From JANMDN01 sp031376285 (GTDB taxonomy: Bacteria > Actinomycetota > Thermoleophilia > Miltoncostaeales > Miltoncostaeaceae): a DNA stretch of 64,000 nucleotides. Location of the stretch: contig JANMDN010000024.1 in NCBI GenBank assembly GCA_031376285.1, positions 26,740-90,739 of the forward strand. Direction: 5' to 3'. Shown piece after piece: positions 7,013-22,147 of this stretch. The notes under the pieces are model-generated. The model was not told the DNA's origin. It saw nothing but the letters and a program-made list of their open reading frames with translations, and ran no database searches. The position numbers and the translations under genes were made by a program. Position 1 is the first letter of the stretch. Each line of letters opens with the position of its first letter.

Positions 7013-9892
7013 TTACGAGATGGCGATCCGCAGCGCCGACGCAGCCACGGTGCGGAAGTCAGAGACCTCGATCCAGTAGGACTGGCCACCGGTGAGCGCG
7101 ACGCCCACCTGCGACTGGGTGGTGTTGTTGAAGTCGTCGTTGCAGGCGATCCGGGTGAGGGCTGCCGCCGATCCGGAGTAGACCGCAAGCACCGTGTCGT
7201 AGTCGCTTCCCGCAGTCGAGATCGTCGCCGTTCGAGAGGTGGCCGGCGTGTAGCGGATCCAGGCCGAGCGCGTCCCGCTGCCGATGCACGCCGCCGGATC
7301 ACCGGTTCCTGTGTAGCCAGCAACCGAGTAGGAACCAGCAAAGGGCACGGCGGTCACCGCGGTCGCGTTCGCGATCTGGTCGATGTTGGTCGGTCCCGGG
7401 GGCGGCGCCGCCGGGGTCGTGACCGAGACGACGAGGTTGCCGGCGGGGCGCGCCTGATAGGAGCCGACCATGAGCCAGTAGCTCGTGCCGGCGGTGAGCG
7501 TTGCCGAGAGGACCGACTGCTGGGTGCCATTCGAGTCGTCGACGCATGCGATCGCCGCGCTGAAGGCTCCCGGACCACCGGTGTGGAGCGTCAGGACCGT
7601 GTCGTAGGCGCTTCCGATCGTGCTGAACGTGACCTGCTGCGTCGAGGCCGGCGTGTAGCGGTACCAGGCGGTCTGGCCCGTCGCCCCGACACACGTTGTC
7701 GGATCGCCGGTTTCGGCTCCGTATGCGGCGGTGGAAAGGCTCGCGTTGAACGGCAGACTGCCGATGACCGCGGCGCTTGCGGCGCCGTCGTTTGATCCTC
7801 CCGGAGGCGGCGGGGGCGGAGGGGTCGCCGTGACGGTTACCGCCCCGGTGCCGCTCGCCGCCGGGGTGGTGATGCTCGTCGCGCGAATCGTGTGCGCACC
7901 GGCCGTGGCCGGAGCGGTGTAGACGCCAGCGCTCGTGATCGGGCCGACGGTGGTGTTTCCACCGTCGACGCCGTCAACGGACCAGCCGACCGACCCGCTC
8001 GTCCCGATCAGGGTTGCGGTGAACGTTTGAGACGCGCCGGTCAGAAGCGACGCCACGGTCGGCGAGACCGACACCGACGCCGCCGGTGGGCCCGCCGGTC
8101 CGGTGACGTTCAGGACGAGGTTCCCGGCGGGGCGTGCGAGGTAGGAGCCGACCATCAGCCAATAGGTCGTGTTGGCCTGGAGCGTCGCCGCGAGGATCGA
8201 CTGGGTGGTGCCGTTCGAGTCGTCGACGCAGGCGCTGGCGGCGGTCCCGGGCGAACCCGGGTGGAGCGTCAGCACAGTGTCGTAGTTGCTGCCGATCGTG
8301 CTGAAGGTGACCGCACCGGCGACCGTTGGGGTGTAGCGGTACCAGGCGGTCTGGCCAGCTCGTCCCACGCAGGTGTTCAGATCGGACGCCTCCGCCGTAT
8401 AGGCGACGGTCGAGATCTGGTTGTTGAAGGGAAGGGTCGTGATGAGCGTCGGGCTCGCGACCGCATTGTTGTTGCCGGTCCCGGGCAACGTCGTGACCGT
8501 CACTGCCGCGCTCGCGCTCACCGCCGGGGCGGCGGTGCTGGTCGCGCGAATCGTGTGCGAACCGGCCGTGGAGGGCGCCGTGTAGAGACCGGCGGCGCTG
8601 ATCGTGCCGTTCGCGGCACTACCACCGCTCGTGCCGTCGACGGCCCAGGTCACTCCAGCCGCCGCGCCAGCGACCGTCGCGGTGAACTGCTGCGTCACGC
8701 CGGTCGCCATGCTGGCGGTGGACGGAGTCACCGTTACGGACACTCCGGGTGAACTCCCCACGGTGATGCTCACGGTCGCGACCGCGCTCACAAAGCCACG
8801 GGTGTCTGTCACTCGGTACGTGAAGCTGTCAGAACCCGTGTAGCCAGATGTCGGCGTGTAGACGACGTCGCGCTGGCCGCCGATCCGCGCGGCGGTCCCG
8901 TGTCCCGGCTGCGATACGAGCGAGTACGCGGCGCCACCCGTCAGCTCGCCGGGGGTGTAGGCGCGGGCCGGGTTGGCACTCGTCTTGACGAGGACACCGG
9001 GTCCAACAAAGGCGGCCTCAGGGACGGTGATGGTGGTCGCGCTACCGCTGGCGGCACTTGCGGTCGCTCCCGCGGCCACGACGCCAGGGATCGTTCGCGC
9101 CTGGGTCGTCGTGTTGTCGGTGTTGCTTGACTCGTCGATGAAATTGTTTGGGTCGATCGTCGCGACAACGTTGTGCGTTCCCGGGGCAATCCCCGCGAGG
9201 TTGACCCACTGGTAGGTCAGGTCGGCTCCGTAGAGATCGCCGCCACCGTTTGGCGAGATGCCCATACGGACGATTCCGGCGCTCGGCCCGCCGCTCCCGT
9301 CCGAGAGGCGATGCTGACACCAGTTATCGGACTGTGAGGAGTATCCGTCATACCAGGTGCCGCCATAGGAGTCGTACATGCAGAAGCCGACCTTCGCGGC
9401 CGAGGCAAGGAGCGATCCACCGCTCGTGCGAAGCTCGTATCGTGCGGCCTGCTGGACGTGCCAATGGTTGTGGTTGTCGGCTGCCCAGTCGGTCTGCGCC
9501 GCACGAGCGGTCAGATCGATCCACTGGTTGACGTTGTTCGAGCCCGGGGATGCGGGGGCCACGCTCGCGTTTGGCAGGCTGTTCGGGAGGCCGGGGTTTG
9601 GCCCACCAACGCCGTAGACGACCTGGTAGAGGCGTCCGGCGGAGTTCCGGTAGGCCTCAAAGGCACCAGTGCCAGCGTTTCGGATCACGGTGTCGAAGCG
9701 GTAAAGCGGCCGGCCGTCCACCGTGAAGTCGACGTAGCTCGCCGTCGAATTCGGCAGCTCCGCCCGGAGGTTCGGCAGCGAATCGCTTCCGACGCCGAAC
9801 GTGCTCGCCACGAAGGCGACCGATCCGAGGAGCGCGCTCGCGAGTGCCGAGCCGATCAGTGTGAAGCGGCCGCGCGGCCGAAGCGACGACAT
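7013..9892 (-). CDS. Secreted lysyl-oxidase-like protein with Ig-like and triplicated C-terminal domains
   Basis: A 959-residue exported protein (signal peptide about 10-35). Residues 40-270 match the lysyl oxidase family: copper-ligand cluster His141, His143, His145 in HNHWH; Lys167 in AKVGFC and Tyr221 in LYGADLTYQW, placed where the Lys and Tyr that form the quinone cofactor lie; and DPNNFIDESSNTDN near the end of the domain. Then follow a cadherin-like module (280-378), two Ig-like modules (383-468, 604-689) and three copies of a roughly 125-residue domain (473-597, 699-826, 833-959). It may oxidise peptidyl lysine in extracellular or surface polymers, which is an inference from the family. 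Confidence 0.85.
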   Translation of the reverse strand: MSSLRPRGRFTLIGSALASALLGSVAFVASTFGVGSDSLPNLRAELPNSTASYVDFTVDGRPLYRFDTVIRNAGTGAFEAYRNSAGRLYQVVYGVGGPNPGLPNSLPNASVAPASPGSNNVNQWIDLTARAAQTDWAADNHNHWHVQQAARYELRTSGGSLLASAAKVGFCMYDSYGGTWYDGYSSQSDNWCQHRLSDGSGGPSAGIVRMGISPNGGGDLYGADLTYQWVNLAGIAPGTHNVVATIDPNNFIDESSNTDNTTTQARTIPGVVAAGATASAASGSATTITVPEAAFVGPGVLVKTSANPARAYTPGELTGGAAYSLVSQPGHGTAARIGGQRDVVYTPTSGYTGSDSFTYRVTDTRGFVSAVATVSITVGSSPGVSVTVTPSTASMATGVTQQFTATVAGAAAGVTWAVDGTSGGSAANGTISAAGLYTAPSTAGSHTIRATSTAAPAVSASAAVTVTTLPGTGNNNAVASPTLITTLPFNNQISTVAYTAEASDLNTCVGRAGQTAWYRYTPTVAGAVTFSTIGSNYDTVLTLHPGSPGTAASACVDDSNGTTQSILAATLQANTTYWLMVGSYLARPAGNLVLNVTGPAGPPAASVSVSPTVASLLTGASQTFTATLIGTSGSVGWSVDGVDGGNTTVGPITSAGVYTAPATAGAHTIRATSITTPAASGTGAVTVTATPPPPPPPGGSNDGAASAAVIGSLPFNASLSTAAYGAETGDPTTCVGATGQTAWYRYTPASTQQVTFSTIGSAYDTVLTLHTGGPGAFSAAIACVDDSNGTQQSVLSATLTAGTSYWLMVGSYQARPAGNLVVSVTTPAAPPPGPTNIDQIANATAVTAVPFAGSYSVAGYTGTGDPAACIGSGTRSAWIRYTPATSRTATISTAGSDYDTVLAVYSGSAAALTRIACNDDFNNTTQSQVGVALTGGQSYWIEVSDFRTVAASALRIAIS
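7016..8476 (-). repeat. Three coding repeats of a roughly 125-residue domain
   Basis: Within the lysyl-oxidase-like gene, segments 8102-8476, 7415-7798 and 7016-7396 encode related domains. Shared elements are TAWYRYTP, TFSTIGS-YDTVLTLH, CVDDSNGT and YWLMVGSY-ARPAGNL. Copies one and two are close; copy three has diverged. The pattern resembles the bacterial pre-peptidase C-terminal domain of secreted proteins. Two Ig-like coding repeats (8489-8746, 7826-8083) alternate with them, which suggests a block duplication of Ig plus repeat. Confidence 0.8.
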
Positions 9893-9929
9893 ACAAACGA
9901 TTCAACCCCAGACCGACGGGCGGTTTGAA

Positions 9930-9985
9930 CTAGGCGAAAGCCTAGATCTTGCCCATTTTGTCGAGGACGTTCGGACCGCCGAACG
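9930..9985. other. Intergenic hairpin pair between divergent genes
   Basis: The 219-nt gap between the lysyl-oxidase-like gene and the small gene at 10.1 kb holds two perfect stem-loops: CTAGGC-GAAA-GCCTAG (9930-9945, a GNRA-type loop) and CGTTCGG-ACCG-CCGAACG (9968-9985). They could be leader structures or regulator sites. I could not match them to a known riboswitch by eye. Confidence 0.5.
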
Positions 9986-10111
9986 GACGCCGCCGCCCCG
10001 GACATCCGGGACACGAATCGGGGCGATGACACTGGACACCGGGCCGAGGGTCGCGCAGAATCCCGCGAGGGCCGAGCGCTTCGGCCAGTGACCGACATCA
10101 GGAGATGGAAA

Positions 10112-10312
10112 ATGCCGCTCGACTCCGACGTAAAGAGCAAGCTTCGCGACCGCGTGTCAACCGCCAACAAGGGCAACATCGACCAGGTGATCGCCGAGGT
10201 CGAGGCGGCCCAGGCAAACCTCGACGCGGACGACAAGGACCATGGTCGCCTCGGCGGCTGGCTCGACGACCTCGCCACCATCAAGGGCGGCGGCGTTCCC
10301 GGAAAGTTCTAA
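10112..10312 (+). CDS. Small conserved-looking protein of unknown function
   Basis: A 66-residue soluble acidic protein, not recognised. It has charged helical sequence (SKLRDRVSTANKGNIDQVIAEV) and a glycine-rich end (IKGGGVPGKF). The ATG is supported by AGGAGAT 6 nt upstream, a better site than an upstream in-frame GTG. It stands alone, diverging from the lysyl-oxidase-like gene and followed by a long stem-loop. The good translation signals and codon bias suggest it is real. Confidence 0.68.
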   Translation: MPLDSDVKSKLRDRVSTANKGNIDQVIAEVEAAQANLDADDKDHGRLGGWLDDLATIKGGGVPGKF

Positions 10313-10321
10313 CGCCCGAAC

Positions 10322-10358
10322 CCACGCACGGCTCGGGCATCGCTCGGGCTGTGCGTGG
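10322..10358 (+). terminator. Stem-loop after the 66-residue gene
   Basis: CCACGCAC (10322-10329) pairs with GTGCGTGG (10351-10358) around a 21-nt loop that contains two copies of GCTCGGGC(A/T). No T-tract follows. It lies between two convergent genes and could end transcription in either direction. Confidence 0.45.
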
Positions 10359-10379
10359 AGATTGCGTCCGGCCTCTGAA

Positions 10380-10880
10380 TCAGCCCCGAGGTCGCGACCG
10401 CAGGTGCTGCCCGAGAAGTCGTTGGACACGCCGCGTCTCGGCCAGCGCGTTGAACTGGCGCCGGTCCGGGCTTGCGCCTCGGCTGAGTCGCCCTTCGCGT
10501 CCCTCTCGGGCTTCGATCCATCGCTCGTAGGAGCGGATGAGTTCGACGAAGCCGTCGGCGATCCGCACCGCCCGAGGTGTCGACGTGAACGGCTTCCCGT
10601 CGATCAGGAGGATTCCATCGGCGAGGTGGTGGCTGAGCTCACCCTGACCGGGGAGGATCGCGCGAAGGAGCTCGGGGCTCACCCGCACCCGAAGGTCGTG
10701 CCAGTCACGCTTGAGGACGCCAGCTTCGTTGGCGGGGATAAAACCAAAGGCCCGCATCCGGCGTCGTTCCCGCGGAGCGCCCCAGTTTGCGTGGATGCCT
10801 GAGATGAGGACCGTGAGCTGCGCAACGAGCGGGTCAGCGCCTGGTGGCGTGGCCGGGAACGATGGGAGCCCAGTGTTCAT
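10380..10880 (-). CDS. Uncharacterised protein upstream of rpoB
   Basis: Not recognised. From the ATG at 10880 the product is 166 residues, mixed alpha/beta in character, with DPLVAQLTVLISGIHANWG, a central HLADGILLIDGKPF segment and an Arg-rich C-terminus. The frame also stays open to an ATG at 10952, which would add 24 residues. No signal peptide or membrane segment is seen. It is divergent from rpoB, so its 5' region overlaps the rpoB promoter region. Whether it is translated is fairly likely but unproven. Confidence 0.55.
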   Translation of the reverse strand: MNTGLPSFPATPPGADPLVAQLTVLISGIHANWGAPRERRRMRAFGFIPANEAGVLKRDWHDLRVRVSPELLRAILPGQGELSHHLADGILLIDGKPFTSTPRAVRIADGFVELIRSYERWIEAREGREGRLSRGASPDRRQFNALAETRRVQRLLGQHLRSRPRG

Positions 10881-11005
10881 CCGACAGAGCATGCCAGCTC
10901 GGGCGACTCCGCCGGCTTGGCCGCGCGGACGAAGCGCCCTTGGGCGAATCATGTCGACCGGAGCAAAATGAGGCTGGCGGAAGGTCGAAATGACTTGACC
11001 GCTTG

Positions 11006-11014
11006 TGCTAGCCT
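11006..11014 (+). promoter_or_regulatory. Probable rpoB promoter (extended -10)
   Basis: TGC-TAGCCT, an extended -10 type element, lies 69 nt before the rpoB start. The same TGC-TAnnnT arrangement occurs ahead of rpsL, tuf and rpmJ. No good -35 is visible at 16-18 nt. Confidence 0.55.
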
Positions 11015-11083
11015 ACCCGTTCGACCGCCGCCGCCCCGGCTGCCGAAACCCCGCCGCCCAGTGACGTCAGGAGGCTCTGCGTC

Positions 11084-14851
<3,768 letters not shown>

Positions 14852-14861
14852 CGGCCATTGG

Positions 14862-14905
14862 GCGGGACGGCTGGAGCGCGCTTCCGCGCGTTTCGGCCGT
14901 CCCGC
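14862..14905 (+). other. Nested stem-loop between rpoB and rpoC
   Basis: GCGGGACGGC (14862-14871) pairs with GCCGTCCCGC (14896-14905), and a second GCGCG/CGCGC stem lies inside. There is no T-tract and rpoC must be co-expressed with rpoB, so this is more likely an RNA-processing or stability element than a full terminator. Confidence 0.55.
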
Positions 14906-14952
14906 ACCGATCTGCCCCGGTTCTCGCATCGACGCGAAGGTAGGTAGCTGCT

Positions 14953-19479
<4,527 letters not shown>

Positions 19480-19503
19480 CGCAGCGAAACGGCAGCGCGA
19501 AAA

Positions 19504-20058
19504 ATGAATGAGCAGGACGCGAAGGGCCCGGAGACGGGCCCTTCGTCGTCTGCGGACAAGCACCGCCACTTCAGTCGCGACCAACCGGTGCGCTGCGCGG
19601 TATTGACGGTCAGCGACACGCGGACCGCGGAAAACGACACGGGCGGCGACCTGATCCGGAGTCTCGTCACCGAGGCCGGTCACGAGATCGTCGCGTCGAC
19701 GATCGTCAAGGACGAGCCGGCTCTGGTGTCGGCCCTGCTGACCGGTGCGTGGGGTGGGGGAGCCGAGGTTATTCTCCTGACGGGGGGGACAGGGATCTCG
19801 AATCGAGACACCACCTACGAGGCGGTCGCGGCGCTCCTTGAGAAGACGCTTCCCGGGTTCGGTGAGATCTTCCGGACCCTTTCGTTCGAAGAGGTCGGCC
19901 CGGCCGCGATGCTCTCCCGCGCGACGGCGGGTACCCACCGGGGGCGACTTCTGTTCTCGATGCCGGGTTCTCCAAACGCCGTTCGCCTGGCGATGGAGCG
20001 TCTCATCGTCCCTGAGCTTCGCCATTTGGTTTGGGAGCTGGTCCGCCACACGACGTGA
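19504..20058 (+). CDS. MoaB/MogA-family molybdenum cofactor protein
   Basis: This family adenylylates molybdopterin before molybdenum insertion. The 184-residue product has the fold's signatures: CAVLTVSDTR (about 31-40), the nucleotide-binding LLTGGTGISNRD (91-102), and a C-terminal SMPGSPNAVRLAM segment. The first 28 residues are poorly conserved and are encoded by a perfect hairpin, so the true start may be further in. It starts 24 nt after rpoC, an unusual place. A molybdopterin-dependent oxidoreductase at 57.6 kb offers a use for the cofactor. Confidence 0.88.
   Translation: MNEQDAKGPETGPSSSADKHRHFSRDQPVRCAVLTVSDTRTAENDTGGDLIRSLVTEAGHEIVASTIVKDEPALVSALLTGAWGGGAEVILLTGGTGISNRDTTYEAVAALLEKTLPGFGEIFRTLSFEEVGPAAMLSRATAGTHRGRLLFSMPGSPNAVRLAMERLIVPELRHLVWELVRHTT
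19521..19544 (+). terminator. Hairpin after rpoC, inside the 5' end of the moaB-like gene
   Basis: GAAGGGCCCG (19521-19530) pairs perfectly with CGGGCCCTTC (19535-19544) across a GAGA loop, 41 nt after the rpoC stop. It reads like the rpoBC terminator but lies inside the annotated N-terminus of the moaB-like gene. It may attenuate readthrough into that gene. Confidence 0.55.
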
Positions 20059-20064
20059 CGGGTT

Positions 20065-20220
20065 GTTGTGTCAGGCACCTCGTTCTCGGTAGCGCATTCG
20101 TGTGCGGTTGATGGTGGTGTCAGACACGGCGCTGCATGGCCGTGCGTTTGGCGTCTTCTGCCGATGGGTCTGGCACCACCCCATCGGCGAGCAGTCATCC
20201 CGCGGGAGCAGGTGCCTGAC
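20065..20220. repeat. GTGTCAGGCACC-type repeat cluster, locus 1
   Basis: After the moaB-like gene lie GTTGTGTCAGGCACC (20065-20079), the palindrome GTGTC-A-GACAC (20117-20127), TCTGGCACCACC (20169-20180) within an 8-bp hairpin (CCGATGGG 20161-20168 / CCCATCGG 20180-20187), and the inverted copy GGTGCCTGAC (20211-20220). The same motif pair recurs after fusA. The remaining bases of the 331-nt gap (20059-20389) show no gene. Confidence 0.75.
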
Positions 20221-20389
20221 GCGGAGTGTGCGGATGCGTGGCGCAACGTAGCGTTGCCAGGATCAGAGCCAGGTCACCGACGCAGTGCGGCGGTTTCACA
20301 GGTTCCCGCCGATACGGCAAAGCCATCCCACAGGAAGGCCGGCCCGGGGCCGACGCCGGAGGCATGCTGCCCCGGCTGCCGAACGATCC

Positions 20390-20620
20390 ATGAAGCCGCG
20401 ATGCAGACCTGGCGACCCTGTCGTCGCGGTCAAGAACATCGGTTCTCGGGGGATCTGGAACACGACCTACCTCGTCCCGCGTGGAACCTCTGGAGTCGTC
20501 CAGGCGGCTCTCGACGACGGCTTCCGCTACAACGTCGTCGTTCACGTGCCTGGTCGCAACGTACGAAAGGTACGGGCCAGCGAGATCGGACGGTGGCGTT
20601 CCTTCGTCGACCGCTCGTAG
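20390..20620 (+). CDS. Small protein, possible SH3-like fold, unknown function
   Basis: From the ATG at 20390 the product is 76 residues. It begins MKPRCRPGDPVVAVKNIG and continues with VPRGTSGVV, a pattern seen in small actinobacterial proteins with an SH3-like barrel (GDxVVAxxNIG ... PRGTxGVV). No catalytic residues are visible. The frame is open further upstream, but that part has no similarity to the conserved section. It lies alone between the repeat cluster and the toxin-antitoxin island. Confidence 0.6.
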   Translation: MKPRCRPGDPVVAVKNIGSRGIWNTTYLVPRGTSGVVQAALDDGFRYNVVVHVPGRNVRKVRASEIGRWRSFVDRS

Positions 20621-20717
20621 GCGGCCCCGTCGCGACCGCGACTCGAAGAGACGTGCGCGAAAGGAGCCACTCGGCTCTCGAGACCAACGCGGACCCCATT
20701 TCGCTTACCCGTGCATG

Positions 20718-20753
20718 GTCCGCATTGCTGCATTACAATGCAGCAATGCGGAC
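20718..20753 (+). promoter_or_regulatory. 36-nt palindrome over the promoter and start of an antitoxin gene
   Basis: A 17-bp arm at 20718-20734 (GTCCGCATTGCTGCATT) is the exact reverse complement of 20737-20753, with only AC between. It contains a -10 box TACAAT (20734-20739), and the antitoxin ATG (20746) lies inside the right arm. It is most likely the operator for autorepression by the antitoxin. The -10 position predicts transcription starting at or next to the ATG. Confidence 0.8.
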
Positions 20754-21009
20754 GACCGTGGAGATCTCTGAAGCGCAGCGCGTTGCGCTCACCGCAATTG
20801 CCGCGGAGCGTGGCCTGAGAGGGTTCTCACCCATCGTTCAGGAAGCCATTGACGCCTATCTGGAACGAGGCCGGGCGCGGTCGCTCGACGCGCTTCTGGC
20901 ACTGCGTGGGAGCCTCTCAGACGAAAGCGCCGACCGCATCGAGCAGATCGTCTCAGAGCGAAGGACAGGTGAGTGGCGCGGTTCGTCGTCGTCGACACCG
21001 ACGTCCTGA
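20746..21009 (+). CDS. Ribbon-helix-helix antitoxin (VapB-like)
   Basis: An 87-residue protein beginning MRTTVEISEAQRVALTAIA, the strand-helix-helix pattern of ribbon-helix-helix DNA-binding antitoxins. The C-terminal half (about 45-75) would wrap the toxin. It overlaps the PIN-domain toxin gene by 37 nt and is preceded by a perfect palindrome that spans its start codon, consistent with autoregulation. There is no ribosome-binding site; the TACAAT box 6 nt before the ATG suggests a leaderless mRNA. Confidence 0.8.
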   Translation: MRTTVEISEAQRVALTAIAAERGLRGFSPIVQEAIDAYLERGRARSLDALLALRGSLSDESADRIEQIVSERRTGEWRGSSSSTPTS

Positions 21010-21362
21010 TCGACTTCCTGCGGGGACGTGATCCGGCGGCGGATCTGGTGGAAGGGCTCCTGCGAGACGACGCGTTCCTGACGACCGTGATCACCCAATT
21101 CGAGATGGTTCAAGGGGCGAACTACCCCGATGAGCGCTCCCGTATCACTCCGCTCTTTCTTCATGGGCAGCTCCCGCTCACCCCGGCGTCAGCGGCGCGC
21201 GCTGGCGATCTGTCCAGGGAACTTCGCAGCCAAGGCGCGACGTTCGCCACGGCCGACCTTCTGCAGGCCGGAATCTGCCTCGAACTTGGTCTACCGCTCG
21301 CGACGAAAAACGTGCGCCACTTCTCACGCGTTCCCGGGCTGGAGGTTCGTATTCCGTCGTAG
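20973..21362 (+). CDS. PIN-domain toxin (VapC family)
   Basis: VapC toxins are Mg2+-dependent ribonucleases that cut tRNA or rRNA. The 129-residue product shows the acidic residues of the PIN site: Asp8 and Asp10 in VVVDTDVLIDF, Glu near 43 in TQFEMVQG, and Asp near 94 in TADLLQAG. The usual fourth acidic position near the C-terminus is unclear (KNVRHFSRV). GTG start with AAGGACAGG just upstream; overlaps the antitoxin gene. Confidence 0.87.
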   Translation: MARFVVVDTDVLIDFLRGRDPAADLVEGLLRDDAFLTTVITQFEMVQGANYPDERSRITPLFLHGQLPLTPASAARAGDLSRELRSQGATFATADLLQAGICLELGLPLATKNVRHFSRVPGLEVRIPS

Positions 21363-21447
21363 GCCGTCGCCGAGTTCGACTGAATTGCTCACCAGACCCC
21401 GCATATTATGCTCAGGCAAGTGCGCAAATCATCTGAACCAAATCGCG

Positions 21448-21847
21448 CTACGGGAGCCCTGGACGGAGAACCGTCAGCCCCGCCGCGCCGGCCGCGGTGC
21501 CGAGGCGCTCGTCGTAGACGAGCATTGTGGCCACGTCCGCGCGAAGCGCCGTTGCGAGGTGGATCGCATCGAGCGTCCGCAGACGGGCTGACGCGAGCAT
21601 CGTCGCCCGCCGGACAATCGATTCGCTTACGCGGACACGGGTACACGACGCGAGGAGTCGTTCGCACTCGCCGAGCTGGTCCGGGTTTGCGACCTTCACC
21701 GCGCGCGACCTCGATCTCGGCGATCTGGCTGGTCAGGAGCCCGACCCCGGCTTCCTCGATTGCCCGCCGGAGCGCCTCACTTTCGTCTTCCTCGATGATC
21801 AGCTTGACGAGCGCAGAGGAGTCCGCATAGATCGCAGACCCCGTCAC
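21448..21847 (-). pseudogene. Frameshifted PIN-domain toxin (VapC family)
   Basis: Two adjacent minus-strand frames together make one PIN toxin. The first, from a GTG at 21847, gives IYADSSALVKLIIEED and SQIAEIEVAR; the second continues VKVANPDQLGECERLLA, TLDAIHLATALRAD and VYDERLGTAA to 21448. The join falls in the alternating GCGCGCG tract near 21700-21708, where one added base would restore the frame. All four expected acidic residues are kept. It is either a recent inactivation or a sequencing error. It follows its antitoxin with a GTGA overlap. Confidence 0.8.
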
Positions 21848-22110
21848 CGGTTGCGATCGTCTTGGAGCACATCGCTCGCTCGGATGCCAGATCGCGATGG
21901 CCGCGTTTGGATCGGCGTGTCGAGCGGCACCGCGGGGATGGCCTCTCCGCTTACGAGCATGACGTCGAGCGCGGATCCCGAGGCAGGCGAGAGGACCGCA
22001 ATCACGACATTGTCTCGTGTGACCTCAACCGGCTCGCCGGCCTCGACTCGCCTGAGGATCCCCGTTGGGCTCTCACAAGCAGCCCGGACCGGCTCGCCGA
22101 CGGGAACCAT
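21844..22110 (-). CDS. Phd/YefM-type antitoxin
   Basis: From the ATG at 22110 the product is 88 residues. It contains SPTGILRRVEAGEPVEVTRD followed by NVVIAVLSPA, the N-terminal dimer and DNA-binding fold of Phd/YefM antitoxins. The tail (DTPIQTRPSRSGIRASDVL) is the toxin-binding part. Its TGA overlaps the GTG of the frameshifted PIN toxin, so the two were translationally coupled. Frame and start are not supported by a good ribosome-binding site. Confidence 0.75.
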   Translation of the reverse strand: MVPVGEPVRAACESPTGILRRVEAGEPVEVTRDNVVIAVLSPASGSALDVMLVSGEAIPAVPLDTPIQTRPSRSGIRASDVLQDDRNR

Positions 22111-22147
22111 CGAGGAGAGCCGAAGTGACCCTGACCGTCTTTCGCGC

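Noticed and set aside
10995..11000. TTGACC as the -35 box of the rpoB promoter
   Set aside because: The spacing to TAGCCT is only 8 nt, and no -10 box lies 16-18 nt downstream.
20285..20389. Longer N-terminus for the small SH3-like gene
   Set aside because: The extra residues are Arg/His/Pro-rich and overlap the repeat-cluster region; the conserved part starts at the ATG at 20390.
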